Shown: positions 11,196-23,270 of the stretch, piece by piece
Position numbering within the stretch: position 1 is the first letter of the stretch
Layout of the letters: each line of letters begins with the position of its first letter
Source of the DNA: Phascolomyces articulosus
Lineage: Eukaryota > Mucoromycota > Mucoromycetes > Mucorales > Lichtheimiaceae
NCBI GenBank assembly: GCA_025677815.1
Contig: JAIXMP010000010.1
Span: forward strand, 1,054,001-1,118,000
Length of the DNA stretch: 64,000 nt
Reading direction: 5' to 3'
The notes under the pieces: generated by a model
What the model was told of the DNA's origin: nothing
Seen by the model: only the letters and a program-made list of their open reading frames with translations
The model's database searches: none
Translations under genes and position numbers: made by a program

Positions 11196-13524
11196 ATGGA
11201 AAAATTTCAGGCTAGCTCAACTTGGGTAAATGCAAGTAATATTGAAACAAATAATGATAGTATAGTAATAAATAACAATGATAACACTGTTGTGACAACG
11301 ACTATGGCAATGCCAACTACTGATGAAAAACTAGCAGCAAAAAAAACATCATCATGGATAAAAGCAATATGGACAGGAAAATCAAATAATTCAACAGCAA
11401 ACGCACGATCTTTTTCTCGCTTAAGAAAGTTGACGATTATTACCATAGTCTCAGTTGCTGGAACAACGTAAGTTACTTTCCATGCATTGCTGTTACTGTC
11501 ATTACGATTCATGTGAGCCTATGAACGTTGTATCCTATTGTATTGACTTTATATTACTATCCACCTACTTCCCCTCCAAAAAAAAACGATTCAGAACATC
11601 ACTTATTTCAACAGTCTATGTATGTATCACAAAGAATAACGTATTAAATGCTATATTCATCAAACACTCTATTGAACCTCTACTACTTTTTATACTACTA
11701 CATACAGTATCCTGCTCTAGTTCAAATGCAAGAATATTTCCAAACCACTGATACAGCAATTAATGCTTCAGTAGCTATATATGTATTTTTGATCGGTTTT
11801 TCCCCAGTTATTTGGTCAAGCTTTTCCGATGTGTATGGACGACGTCCTATTTATCTTATATCGTTTATGATTGCCATTGTTGGATCCGTTTGTTGCGCAG
11901 TCTCGGTAAATATAGCCATGTTCATTGCATTTCGTGCAGTAGCTGCCCTTGGATCTTCATCAGTATGTCATCTTTGGATTACTTTATAATTTATAGTTTA
12001 TAATTAACATACTCACAAAAAATTACCCAGTGTCTAAGTCTTGGAGCAGCAACAATTGGTGATATTTTTGAAAGCCATCAACGTGGGCGAGCTTTTTCAT
12101 ATTATATGACAGGTCCATTGGTAACTGAAAATTCATACCATTTTTGTATATATTATATGATGAACGACCATTTGACTATAATTTTTAACAAATATTTTTT
12201 TTATCATAAAATAGCTTGGTCCAGCACTAGGGTAAAAGAGATCATTTTTTTATGCATTTCTCATTGTATCTATCATGAGCACCTCTTTTGGTATGAGCTG
12301 CATCTATTAACACTATATTTCGATCTATTTCGAAATTATTATAGACCCATCATTGGTGGTGGATTGAATCAAGCCCTTGGATGGAGAAGTATCTTTTGGT
12401 TCGTTACAATACTAAATTCCTGTGTATGGCTTGCAACATTGTTATTCTTACCAGAAACTCGATATACCCTCAAATCCGAAGCATCCGCCTCGATGACACC
12501 ACCAGCAACGGCAGAAACGGATAATACCACTGAAAAAGCAAATGATCAGCCAAAAAAACGAAAAATTATCAATCCATTAGAATCATTAGGTCTTTTACGA
12601 AATCTTAACATTGCACTATCTGCATGGTTTATTGGTATCTTGTAAGTGTTTTTTTTTTCATTCTAAATCAAAATATTAAAACTTGATAAGAAGGACTATC
12701 CTTACAGTTAGACATATTGGCATACTCTGTATATAATAGGTTTATGGTTTACTATCTTATGAATGTTAATTTCACGCGTGTATATACAGTACAATATGGA
12801 TTTAATTCAAGTTTGGTTGGTTTATTCTATCTTCCTTGTGCAATTGGTAACGTTCTCGGCGGATGGATTGGTGGTCAAGCCTCTGATCGATTATATATGA
12901 AACGTGCAAAAAACCATACAGGACCTGCCTATCCAGAAATGCGATTAGGTGGATTGTTTTTTTATGGATCCATCACTATGCAATTATTGGGTTTTGCTGC
13001 CTATGGATGGTGTGTACAATATAATATTCATTTTTCTGCTGGCCTGGTGTTTCTATTTTTTGGTAAGTTTTCATCACCTTCAATTGTTATTCATTTATGT
13101 TCTAAATTAATAATACTATTTAATTTCCTAATGAATGTTTTTACTGATACGGCTATTTTTGTATATAGTTGGATTGGCACTTGGTGCTCAAAATATCACC
13201 ACATCAACATATATGGTGGATTGCTTTAGAGATCGAAGTGCCTCAGTAACAGGTGATAATAGTTGTTTCCTTCTTTTTTTGTCACCTATTGTTAATGAAA
13301 AAACATATATTTATATCTTTATAGCTTGTAATAATTTCATGCGTTATACAATGTCTGGTATAAGTTCCCTTGTTGCTGCTGATCTTGGTCGCGTTTTAAT
13401 GCCTGGTATCTTATATACATTGTGTGGTGCTGTATTATTTCTGTTTGGAGGGTGTATAGTTTATATTCAAACCAAAGGTGCCAAAAAAGCTAAACAACGA
13501 CAGCAAGAGGAGCTTGTTCAATAA
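11196..13524 (+). CDS. MFS drug/polyamine:H+ antiporter, DHA1 type
   Basis: Nine exons close in frame to give 520 residues: 11196-11467, 11595-11619, 11708-11962, 12031-12120, 12215-12231, 12345-12641, 12740-13062, 13169-13252 and 13325-13524. Exons 2 (25 nt) and 5 (17 nt) are microexons needed to keep the frame. Family marks are visible. STVYYPAL precedes TM2. SDVYGRRP is MFS motif A, in the loop between TM2 and TM3. LGPALGPIIGG is the motif C signature of 12-TM antiporters, and the 17-nt exon encodes its first half. A charged central loop (EKANDQPKKRK) separates the two six-TM halves. The family (Qdr/Tpo/Aqr1-like) exports drugs, polyamines or organic acids across the plasma membrane using the proton gradient. 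The substrate cannot be read from sequence. The start ATG at 11196 gives a hydrophilic N-terminus, as usual for the family. An in-frame ATG 22 codons upstream is less likely. Confidence 0.88.
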
Positions 13525-13634
13525 TAATAAAAACCAACCAATTATTATATTTATTTCATTATCTTTCACTCTAAGGATGAATGTACCACTTTATTATATA
13601 TAAAAAAAAGATCCACTTCTTTGCGAACGAGGGT

Positions 13635-13646
13635 AACCCTAAACCC
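13635..13646 (+). promoter_or_regulatory. telobox-like motif upstream of mS35
   Basis: The motif AACCCTAAACCC lies about 105 bases before the mS35 start codon. AACCCTA teloboxes are known in the promoters of ribosomal and growth genes in many fungi and plants. Its place before a mitochondrial ribosomal protein gene fits that role. Function is inferred from motif and position only. Confidence 0.4.
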
Positions 13647-13751
13647 ATAAAAGGAAAAACACCGCTGTGACAGGGCTGCCATTAGGTTTTCTTGTCAAAA
13701 GAAAATAAAACAAATTTTTTGGCTTAAACTTCATACCAAAATATTATTTCA

Positions 13752-14611
13752 ATGGCAAGCCGTAGTCTCGCACGCGCCGTTCAACCTACCTTTACCAAAC
13801 CAGCTTGTCGTACATTTTCTTCTGCGTCGGCTGCCATGGCCGGTCGTCAAGGAGGTCGATTCCGAAAACCTGAAAAGAAATTCGACGTTGATTACATGGA
13901 AAAATTTGACTTTGACGACCAAACCACAATCGGTCACGAACTTTTTGAAAACATTCGCAACGTTCGCCAATACCTTCGTAAAACCGAGTATGAATTGCCA
14001 AAATTACAATGTAAGAAAGGAAACTTTTTGTTGAATTGAAAAGTTATATTCAATGTGGATAGAAAGCAACAACAAAGGTTTGACAACGTTTTTTTTATTT
14101 ATTTTAGCATTCGCAAAGCCATTTGAACCACCTACTTCAGAACAAATTGTAAAGGTGAAATCACACAACTACCTTGGTGAAGGTCACCCTGTAGAACGTA
14201 AAGTCGTGTTATCTGTTAAATTATCAGATTTGAAGTTGGATGATAAGGAAAAGCACAAGTTTTTACTTTTGGCTGGACCACGGTACCATGTGGATACAGA
14301 TGAACTTGTCTTGTCTAGTGAAAAGTTCCCTCATCGTAAACAAAACAAGAAATATGTCCGTGATTTATTAAACAAATTGTTAACTGAATCTAAGGTAAAC
14401 CAACAGAAGATGAATGATAATAAAAAACTATGGGTGGATAAAGAAGTATAGACGTTTGATTAACCACCGAATTTCCCTTGATTAGGACAAGAAGGACACA
14501 TTTGAAGACATTCCCCTGAATCTTCGACAACCCAAAAAGAGACTTGAATTCCCCAAGGAATGGGCTCGTCCTCCACAACCACAACAAGAAGAAACCCAAA
14601 AATCAGAGTAG
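13752..14611 (+). CDS. RSM24: mitochondrial small-subunit ribosomal protein mS35 (Rsm24/MRP-S35)
   Basis: Three exons (13752-14010, 14108-14394, 14486-14611) join in frame to 223 residues. The first 30 or so residues are Arg/Ser-rich without acidic residues (MASRSLARAVQPTFTKPACR), typical of a mitochondrial targeting peptide. The conserved MRP-S35 core includes VKVKSHNYLGEGHPVERKVV, then LAGPRYHVDTDELVLSSEKF and NKKYVRDLLNKLL. The C-terminus is Pro/Gln-rich. The protein is a structural part of the mitochondrial 37S (small) ribosomal subunit. Both introns are GT-AG, 97 and 91 nt. The gene converges on the GH17 gene, with only 186 bases between stop codons. A telobox-like motif lies upstream. 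Confidence 0.88.
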
Positions 14612-14797
14612 AGAACCATATATATATATACGCCTATATATAAAGAAAACAACTGTACAAAAACCTCCCATCCACATCAATTACTACATTCACTTTTTTT
14701 TTACTTAAAATTAAAATATTTCGTCTTTTTTTTAATTATTATATTGTAGAAGGGCTATTATACATATTTATTATATTTTTTTTTGGTTATCTTATAT

Positions 14798-16006
14798 TTA
14801 ACAAGTAGGATTAAGGTTGATACCCTTCTTCACGTTTCCATTGCTATCCATGACACCAAAGTGACCCTCAACACCAGGTTTATAGGCTTCTTCAAAGGCA
14901 GAAAAGTATAGCAAATTCACATTATTCTTTCGACTCCAACAGAGAACTTGACCAATGTACCTTTCATAGTGGAGAAAATAGCAGATGAAATCAGTTAATT
15001 TGGAATATTGAATATTGGGAGAAATATTTTGATAGGACTGTGAAAAAAGACTTACTTGTTTTGATTTTCAATGGATGGTACAGCAGGACCGAAGTTATCA
15101 CCTCCAGAAGGCCAGCCTGTCTCGGTAATCATGACACTCTTACCACCAGCCAATCCCTTTACCAGTTCATAATGAGAGGCGAGGGTTTGAGTAGCTTCGT
15201 TAATTGCAACACCTTCCCAGTATGGGAACGCATTCCTAAATAAATTGAAAAGCATTGTAATAAATGTTTAGAATGTTTGACGCAAAGAAATAGCCTGTTG
15301 CTAAAGTTTATCTCACACCCATGATAACCAATTTTTTCAAAATTGGAACAAGGAGAGAAAAAAAAAACTTACATGGAAACAAAATCAAGTTCACTCATCA
15401 CCTTTTGAGACAATCGATTAAAAGTTTCAGCATTCGTCACCTTAACACCTTTGGGTTGAACTAATTGTTTTACTTCTTTTACCCAGTTTGCCAAAGTATT
15501 TTCATCTGCATCTTTACGGTAGAGAACTTCGGAACCAGCAATAATAGCATCTACATTACTGAAATCATGTTTGGCGAGTACTTGCTTTAGTGCTTGAATT
15601 TCCAAATCAAATGTATCTTGTCTATCGAGCCACATGCCGAGATACAATTGCATACCAAGGGCTTGTGCAGCTTCCAATGCCATATCAGCTATGAAATTTT
15701 AATGAAGAAAATATGGTATATGGTATATATAACGTTAATAGTTGCGCCAGCAGCTGTCAAATGATAATAAAGATAACAATTAGGTGGTAAAACTTTACCT
15801 TGATTACAGATATGTAATGAAAAAGTACGTACACGATTAGTGTACTTTTTGATAGCTGCGAAATCCTTCTTCATTGTCTCGAGTGTAGGGCAATGGTCCT
15901 TTTCAATACCATAATTAAGACCATAAAAGACATCTGCGCCTGCTACCATTGGGACAGTAGTAACGGCCAAAGCGGCACCAAGCAAACTCACCAACCAAGA
16001 TTTCAT
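14798..16006 (-). CDS. secreted GH17 beta-1,3-glucan-active glycosidase
   Basis: Four exons on the minus strand (16006-15799, 15688-15373, 15235-15056, 14960-14798) give 288 residues. A signal peptide is clear: MKSW, a hydrophobic core, then a cut after about VAGA. Family 17 marks are in order: VFYGLNYG at the mature N-terminus, NRVRTFSLHICNQ, IIAGSEVLYR with the acid/base Glu, and VMITETGWPSGG with the nucleophile Glu. The tail is GVMDSNGNVKKGI. Fungal GH17 enzymes (Bgl2/Scw4/Eng-like) cut or transfer beta-1,3-glucan chains during wall remodelling. This one is short with no Ser/Thr-rich tail or GPI signal, so it is probably soluble and wall-associated. Introns are 110, 137 and 95 nt. Confidence 0.9.
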
Positions 16007-17034
16007 GATTATTTAATTCCTTGCAAGTTGACAAGTTAAGGGAAAAAAAGAGTATATTAGAGATCTTTTTGCGTAAAATCCTTTTCTTTTTTTCTTTTTG
16101 AACCTTTTTATAACGGAGATCATGCCAAGATAGTAGTTAAGCATGGATCTTTAACCCAATGCTCCGATGTTCTAGGGTCTGAGAGGAAGGAAATTATATA
16201 CCATTCCCAGTGACACGAACCAAATCTTCTTTATCACAACAGCGATAATCTAGAACGATCATGATTGATTTTAACATCGTCTTATTATAACTCATGAGCA
16301 GTTGTCATATTCTTGGGGGAGGGGTTCTAGAAAAAAATAATATGAAAGGCATCCCCCCTCTCTTCCCTTCCCACTAAAAGTGGTATTAAATTTCCTTTGG
16401 TGGACTGAAAGATGTGTTTCATTGGTAATACATCGCTTTAGAATGAATAACAGTAGAATAGACGCGAATATTGTACATTTCGACTATTTGACATATGAGA
16501 ACCAAACAATCGAATTGGTGGTTAGGATAATATGTATATAAACTAAATAGGAAGAATTCAAAAAGAATTTTACATGGGCTACACCATAGCTCTTCTCTCA
16601 CCCTTTCTTATTCAAGTGAGCGCACTACTGACAACTACTATATGTGCTTTTGTTGTTAGGAAATACAAGAGTTTCTCTTTGATCCGACAAAACTGCGAGG
16701 TGTTTACGTGTCAGTTTTAGATTTTTTTTTACAGATATTAAGAAACTTTCAAGTAACACTCATATCACCCACAATCTTCGGAACCTTTCATACCCTAGCT
16801 TCATTAAAAATCATCATGTATCGCACCTCTTCTCTCCCTCTTTACTTTCTCCATATCATTATAACCATACAAATAGGAAGAATAAAAAAAAAACGTAAAA
16901 CCAATCAGGTACCAGGCCAAATAAGATAAGCCTTTTTGCTGACATAAAAAAAAACTTTTTTTTGAGGGCACACATATCCAACATGGAGTATACATTTTTA
17001 TTTTTTGAGTCAATTAGCAATCGACAGCAAATGT
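16007..17034. other. intergenic between GH17 and eS21 genes
   Basis: This is the GH17 upstream region (CT-rich tract near 16080-16110) plus the 3' flank of eS21. A GC-richer patch (about 16310-16380) with GGGGGAGGGG and CCCCCC runs is present. No gene is supported. Confidence 0.4.
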
Positions 17035-17520
17035 TTATTGTTGGTAGGAGAAGACGTTCTTCAAGTCTAAAAAAAAATTAAAAAAAGTTCATTGGTCAAA
17101 AAATTTTCATTTTGATACGTAATTTTTTCCTTCATTCAAAATTCAAAAAAAAAAAAGAATACTTACAACCGTCATCAGTGGCCAAGCGGTTAAGGGAGTC
17201 ATCAGACTCGGCTTCACGGCGAACGAAACCACAGAAGGCATAGGTGGCGTAGGAGCCAGTAAGGCGACCTTCAGCGTTGACATCACCAACGTTGATTTGG
17301 ACGGAAGCGTGGTCCTTAGCAGTGATAAGACGGTTGGTAGCCGAGCTATATAAAAAAATATAATTATTTAATTAATTAATTCAGACCCCCAATTTTTTCT
17401 AGTACAAACAATTTCGTGTTCTTTTTCATTTATTCGTTTTTACACGACTTGAATAGAATAAAATACGCACCACTTGCGGGGAATGTACAAGTCAACAAGT
17501 TTGCCTTCAGAGTTCTCCAT
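17035..17520 (-). CDS. RPS21: 40S ribosomal protein eS21
   Basis: Three exons on the minus strand (17520-17471, 17345-17167, 17066-17035) give 86 residues, the normal length of eS21. The sequence runs [16 protein letters not shown], then [48 protein letters not shown] and ends LKNVFSYQQ. This closely follows the yeast protein. Both introns sit at frame-splitting positions and join conserved residues (the Cys after PRK, and the residue before LKNV). The first intron is 125 nt and the second 100 nt. The coding exons are noticeably richer in C/G at third positions than neighbouring genes, as expected for a highly expressed ribosomal protein. It acts in 40S maturation and translation. Confidence 0.95.
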
Positions 17521-19726
17521 TGTTAAAACCGGAAAAGAGAGGGTTCAAAATACACACCTTCTACGTACAAATATTTTCACACCCAAGCCACTTTTTTTCT
17601 TTTTTGCCCTGAAAAAAGTCCGCACGTTCCTTTTCTCGACAGTGCGCGCTTGAATGGATTTACATGAACCTGTCCCTCTTCTTGACGTATAGTCGATTTT
17701 ATTTTTATATATTACAGTTTGATTTTACATATATTTCTTAAGTATCAGTTCAGTTCTGCTATATTATTATACAAGAAATCAATTATATATTATAGGTAGT
17801 GGTTGACGATCCATTGGTAACAAGTATACTAGTAAATGGATGATTGGATTGAATACAATAATATCTAGCATATCTGTAGTGTTATATATATATATATATC
17901 AAATAAATAATATCTTTAGTACTACGACTTTATTCCTTGATATGTAAGTATAATATGTGTGTATATTGAGAGGCATGGTTGATAAAAATAAGAAGATAGA
18001 GGTTATCAATCAAGTTTTATTAAAAAAGAAAAAAAAACCTTGCGCAAGTGTGATGTTTGTATGATATAAACTATACTATTGCTGAAGGTAATAACCTATT
18101 CAGTGGTAGTGATTACTGTAACACATGATTAATTCAAATGAAGTATTACTTTTATACAATAAGTTTGTAAATGAAGCATAAGAAAAATGTGTGTCGTGTA
18201 AAATTATTTTGATAGTATGTCAGGTTGTTTTTACTTGGCTGGCTGCCAGTATGCATAATATTCATCACGTTGTCGAATAAAAAAAAAAGTTAAAACAGGA
18301 ACGGTTAATAATATAAGGCTTTTAATTATACAGATGAACGTATAGTACTAATCAATCTGCTACAGGTTTTTTTAATACAAATATATCCTCCCATTTACTG
18401 ATAACATATCCAGATTTCATAATCATTGTCCCCGCCTACTTCCAATAAAAAGAGATAGCATGGTTTTGATCATTGATATAGATAATTTTCCCAGAGATTG
18501 TAGCTATAGGGAAATACACAATGGTATATATCAATATTTATTTTTGTATATAACAGAAAGTGAGAATGGCTGTTAAAGAAGGTAGATTGCTGCAACCTAC
18601 TAGGGGTGTTTTCTATAACTTGTTTGTATAGCTGACATTTTCTGTTGACAAAGTGATTATACAATTCTTAGTGATATAAACAAAATGCTAATCGTATCAA
18701 TATTTACAGTAAAGTTCAATTGTTAAGACGAAATGCTTTTTAACACGTCAACTTCAATCCTCTATAAAGCTTCGTAGCGAATTCTTATATTATAACTATT
18801 AAGTATATAGAATATGTATTATTATATTTAGTGCTACCATTATCATGTTATTTTTTTTTTGTTGACAATAGCAACACGAGTGCTATTATTATGAAGTTGT
18901 CGTTGAATAGATTCTTGTTCTAATCCACTAGACTCAACATTACTGCTTCTTATTTTCTCTTTGCTGAATAGAGGCGAGGGTGAATCAAATTCTTTTTCTT
19001 ATTATTTGAGAGGTTTGACTTTTCTTTGATCCACATTCTCGGTTGGATAAAAATAATGGCCATCTTTCATCCAATTTCATTTCTACTACAACCATACCAC
19101 TTGAAGAGACAAACTATTTTTTTTGGTGCAAATAATATAAATTTATCCTAAAGTGCAGAAAATGGATTTTAATTACTGCACCAATTTGGTATTTGTCTGG
19201 TGAGTGATGGGTGCTGAAATAACAAGCAGCAGGTGTCCATCATCATTGATGTTTTACAGTAACTTATAGCAAAATATACAACTGGTTGTCAAAGAGATAA
19301 ATCAAATCAGTTTATATATAGCAACTTATCATCATTATTTATACAAGGTGATGGATTATTATTATTATTATTTGTTTTTATGAGATAAGCATACATTATT
19401 TCTTTTACACACTGATCGAACTTGAAATACCATTAGTGTTGTTGTGCCTTTTAAGCATATGTCTATGTCTTTAAATCTTTGACCTCCGCTTTCCATTTCT
19501 ATAATAAATTGGCAAGCGTTCACCCCCATTTTTTCAGCACTTTATGCTTTATCTATAGTGCAGAATTACATAGCCTGTACTCTTATTATTACCTTCTCAT
19601 TCTTCTCCATTCAAAAAAAAAAAATAGCAATAACCTAATTATTATTATCTCTTCCTTCGGATATACTCTTTACTGTGTAAACTCCCCCCTCTTCTCCTCC
19701 TTACTCTAATTAACAACGAAAAGAAT
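17521..19726. other. intergenic, eS21 promoter side and upstream of the myotubularin gene
   Basis: Bases 17521-17700 hold the pyrimidine-rich eS21 promoter. The rest is AT-rich with an AT microsatellite at about 17886-17899 and repeated ATT/TTA runs near 19350-19375. A few frames stay open for about 60-75 codons but have low-complexity, Phe/Leu/Ser-rich content. No gene is supported. Confidence 0.45.
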
Positions 19727-22173
19727 ATGATGCATCAGAGCAGAATAGATCTGCTAAAGATTACACAGGTAATAAAGAATGGTATCTTTTTCTATGCTAT
19801 AAAGAAGAAAGTATGACGACGCAACCACCACTCTTTATTATCTAGAAAAAAAAGTCATGAATTAAACCATTCCATTGCATGGTGCGTTATATCGATATTT
19901 TCTTTGTCTATTAGGTTCAAGATGTATTACTTGAGAAGGGTAATGAGGTGCACACGGGTACAGTTCACCTGACGGTTCATAACCTAATATTCAACTATCC
20001 CGAAGGAGAGATATGGGTATATATGACACCTTTCTTTTTTTATCATTATCTTATAAATATTTACAAAGGCCATATGGTATACTAAAGAAACCAATATTTT
20101 ACTTTTACAATATATATACAAATATATTATCTGGTAAATTCTATATATGTATATATGTATATGTGATGTGTACGTATTACGGATGGAAAATGATGGTATG
20201 GAATTATGTGTGAATATTTTTTTTCAAATAGATACCATACCCAATTATCCACACGGTAGAACGAAGACCAGCTTCTTTACAGACTGGCCGTCATCCATTG
20301 TATATACGTTGTCGAGATTTTCTGAGTATTACGTTATCAATGTTAAAAGAAGGAGAAGCACAAGATGTTTTCGATAGTGTTCAGAAACTCACATGTATTA
20401 GTACGTAAAAAAATATTATTTCAAATGGGGAGGAGAGAGAGAGAAGGAAAGGAATGGATCAACTTTATATGGACGATCTGTCATGTGTAATGATTTTTTA
20501 TATTATTATATCAATATATAAAAAGGTTCTACCGAGCAACTCTATGCATACAGTTATCAACCTCAACAACCGTTTACATCTACAAATGGTTGGAAAGTAT
20601 ATGATCCATTAAAAGAATATGAAAGAATGGGTGTGGGCACAAAAAATGACAACTGGCGTTTCACAACGATCAATCGTGACTATACAGTAAGGATCTATCT
20701 AATCTGTAATGATGATCATCAAGACTCATTTTTTTTTAAAAAAAAATATGTAGTATTCTCCAACGTATCCCCGTACACTTGTTGTACCGACCAGAATCAG
20801 TGACAATGTACTCAATTATGCTGCCAAATACCGAAGCAAGGGCAGGATACCCGTTTTATCATATCTTCATTGGTATAATATGGTAAATGTCATATCATCT
20901 GGAATAAGATCTATACCGTTTATATACCAACGAAAGCTTTTTTTCCCTTTGGATACTAGGCTACGATTACACGAAGCAGTCAACCTATGGTTGGATTTAA
21001 ACAAGCACGATCCATTCAGGATGAAAAACTTATAGAAGCGACATTTGCCTCCAACGTGCCAACAAGTCCAAGTGGTCAAGTAGTATACGGATCAACGGCT
21101 GCCAATTTAATTGTAGATGCACGGCCGATGGCTAATGCCATGGGGAATGTGGCACGTGGAGCAGGGACGGAAAACATGGAAAACTACAAGAATTGCAAAA
21201 AAACATATATAGCCATTGATAATATTCATGTCATGCGTGATAGTTTAGCAAAGATGTGTGAAGGTAATTTATATTTATAAATGATGATGATGATGATGAT
21301 GATGATGATGTTAAACATTCTCTACCTGGTGATACATGTATAGCAATGCAAGGAACAGATACAGGTGGACAAGTAAATAGAGGAGGATTACAACGATCGA
21401 ATTGGTTGAGACATATTGCGACACTATTGGAAGGCACCGAACAAATTGTGAAAAACGTTCATGTCTACAACTCGCACGTTCTTGTCCATTGTTCCGATGG
21501 ATGGGATCGTACAGCCCAATTGGTGTCGATCAGTGAACTCTGCCTTGATCCTTATTTCCGTACATTTGAAGGATTCCAAATTCTAATTGAAAAAGAATGG
21601 GTTTCCTTTGGTCACAAGTTTGCCGATCGATGTGGCCATTTATCGAATGAAAAGTATTTCGTCAACCTTGCCAACAATACGGGAAATGCAGCCACCAATA
21701 CGATCAAAGATATGCAAAACAAGTTTTACAAGTCCAACTATTATCAAAAGGAAACCAGCCCAGTCTTTCATCAATTTTTGGATTGTGTCTATCAACTGTT
21801 GCGCCAATGTCCCACGCGATTCGAATTTAATGAAAAAATGTTAATTGATTTACATTATCACGCGTATTCATGTCAATTTGGGACGTTTTTGTTTAATTGC
21901 GAAGCAGAACGTACCCATCATTATCCACAAAGCAAGACATATAGTATTTGGGATTATTTCAATACGCATAAAGAACGGTTTATCAATGACATGTATGATC
22001 CGAAGAAAGATCAGGATTTGGTGGATGATGGTGGTGTATTATTTCCAGATACACGTAATATCAAGTATTGGTCTGGTCTGTTTAATCGACAAGAAGATGA
22101 AGTTAATGAACCTATTACTTATGGTGTTTCTCATGGTATGGCTCATCCATTAGCAGATGTGGAAGATGCATGA
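19727..22173 (+). CDS. myotubularin-type phosphoinositide 3-phosphatase
   Basis: Seven exons close in frame to 578 residues: 19727-19768, 19915-20016, 20232-20400, 20526-20686, 20754-20882, 20960-21263 and 21344-22173. The N-terminal PH-GRAM-like part (GTVHLTVHNLIFNYPEGEIW) leads into the phosphatase domain. That domain has IPVLSYLHW, VYGSTAANLIVDARP and the active-site loop HCSDGWDRTAQL, with Cys near residue 352 and Arg near 358, so the catalytic residues are intact. QILIEKEWVSFGHKFADRC, the usual myotubularin segment, follows. The enzyme removes the 3-phosphate from PI3P and PI(3,5)P2 on endosomes and vacuoles. It resembles the single yeast enzyme Ymr1, but is shorter and has no FYVE or DENN domain. 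The intron before exon 7 contains a GAT/ATG repeat run (about 21281-21310). A second ATG sits directly after the first. Confidence 0.9.
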
Positions 22174-23270
22174 TAATCATACTCTCACAAATTCCTTTAC
22201 CCTTCATCATTATCCTATTTTTCCCTCTCTTTCTTTCTCTCACTCGCACATCGTACCACACATAAGTGACATGTAGTTTTACATATAATTTGATTCTGTT
22301 GATTTTTTTTCCTTTTGAAGAATGCCTTTATTGTTTATTGAATTATTTGGATTGATTATGCATATATATTTATTCGTCGATGAACGATGTATATCAACAT
22401 TGTTCAAATAGTAATCCATCCATAATAGAATTATTTATCGGATCCATAGCAATAATCATGGAAGTTATACCTATTGGTAACAAGGATAATTCTTTTTTTG
22501 CTTGGATATGGATAAACCTATACCATATTGGATTTAAAATTCACTTGCATTAAGTACTAGTTTCCCATGGTTACACAGATGTGGTTTTGAATAGATTATG
22601 CTATAATACACAAGTTACTACTTTTTTTTTGTCATAGCCAAACATGAAGTGATGGGAAGCATAGTCAATATTGAATGATGATGATGATAATGATGATTTG
22701 TATTTCTTCCTCATCTTTTCATGGTTAAATTCCAGGTACGTATATATAATTTGTTGGGAAAAATAAAATAAAACTCCATCAAGAAAAACTATAATTAGCT
22801 TTATTGGTAGAATTCATTTTCCTTCATCTAAAAAAGGGGATCGATTGCAACAATTCCAAAAAGACCTATTCATTGATGAATATCATAGTAAATGTTTATG
22901 AATTCCATGAATGAGCAGTCTCCAACTGATTGAAGCCACTTAATTTCAAATCATGTGAATTAGAAGAATAAGGAGAGTGAAATTATAAGCTATTAAATAA
23001 ATGACATCAAGGATGGGTTGGTGTGTAATTTAGGCGTTTAAACGGACCAATAACAAAATGACTTTGTGTTATGCAGAAAAAGCGAAGCACTGAGTAAAAA
23101 AATAAGGCTTTTTCTTTTCTTCCTCTTTTTTATTTTTTTTTATTCTCTGTTAATGAGAACTTCTTGATAGCCACTTCTTCTTCCTCACGTCGTTGTTATT
23201 TTGAAAAAGTGACGGTGACTATTAAAATAGCTTCTTTTTCTCTTCCCTTTTTTTTTCTATCGTTTTTTGA
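22174..23270. other. intergenic
   Basis: This is the 3' flank of the myotubularin gene and the promoter of the mannosyltransferase gene. Pyrimidine-rich tracts lie at 22200-22250 and 23105-23270, and a GATGAT run lies near 22676-22696. No gene is seen. Confidence 0.45.
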
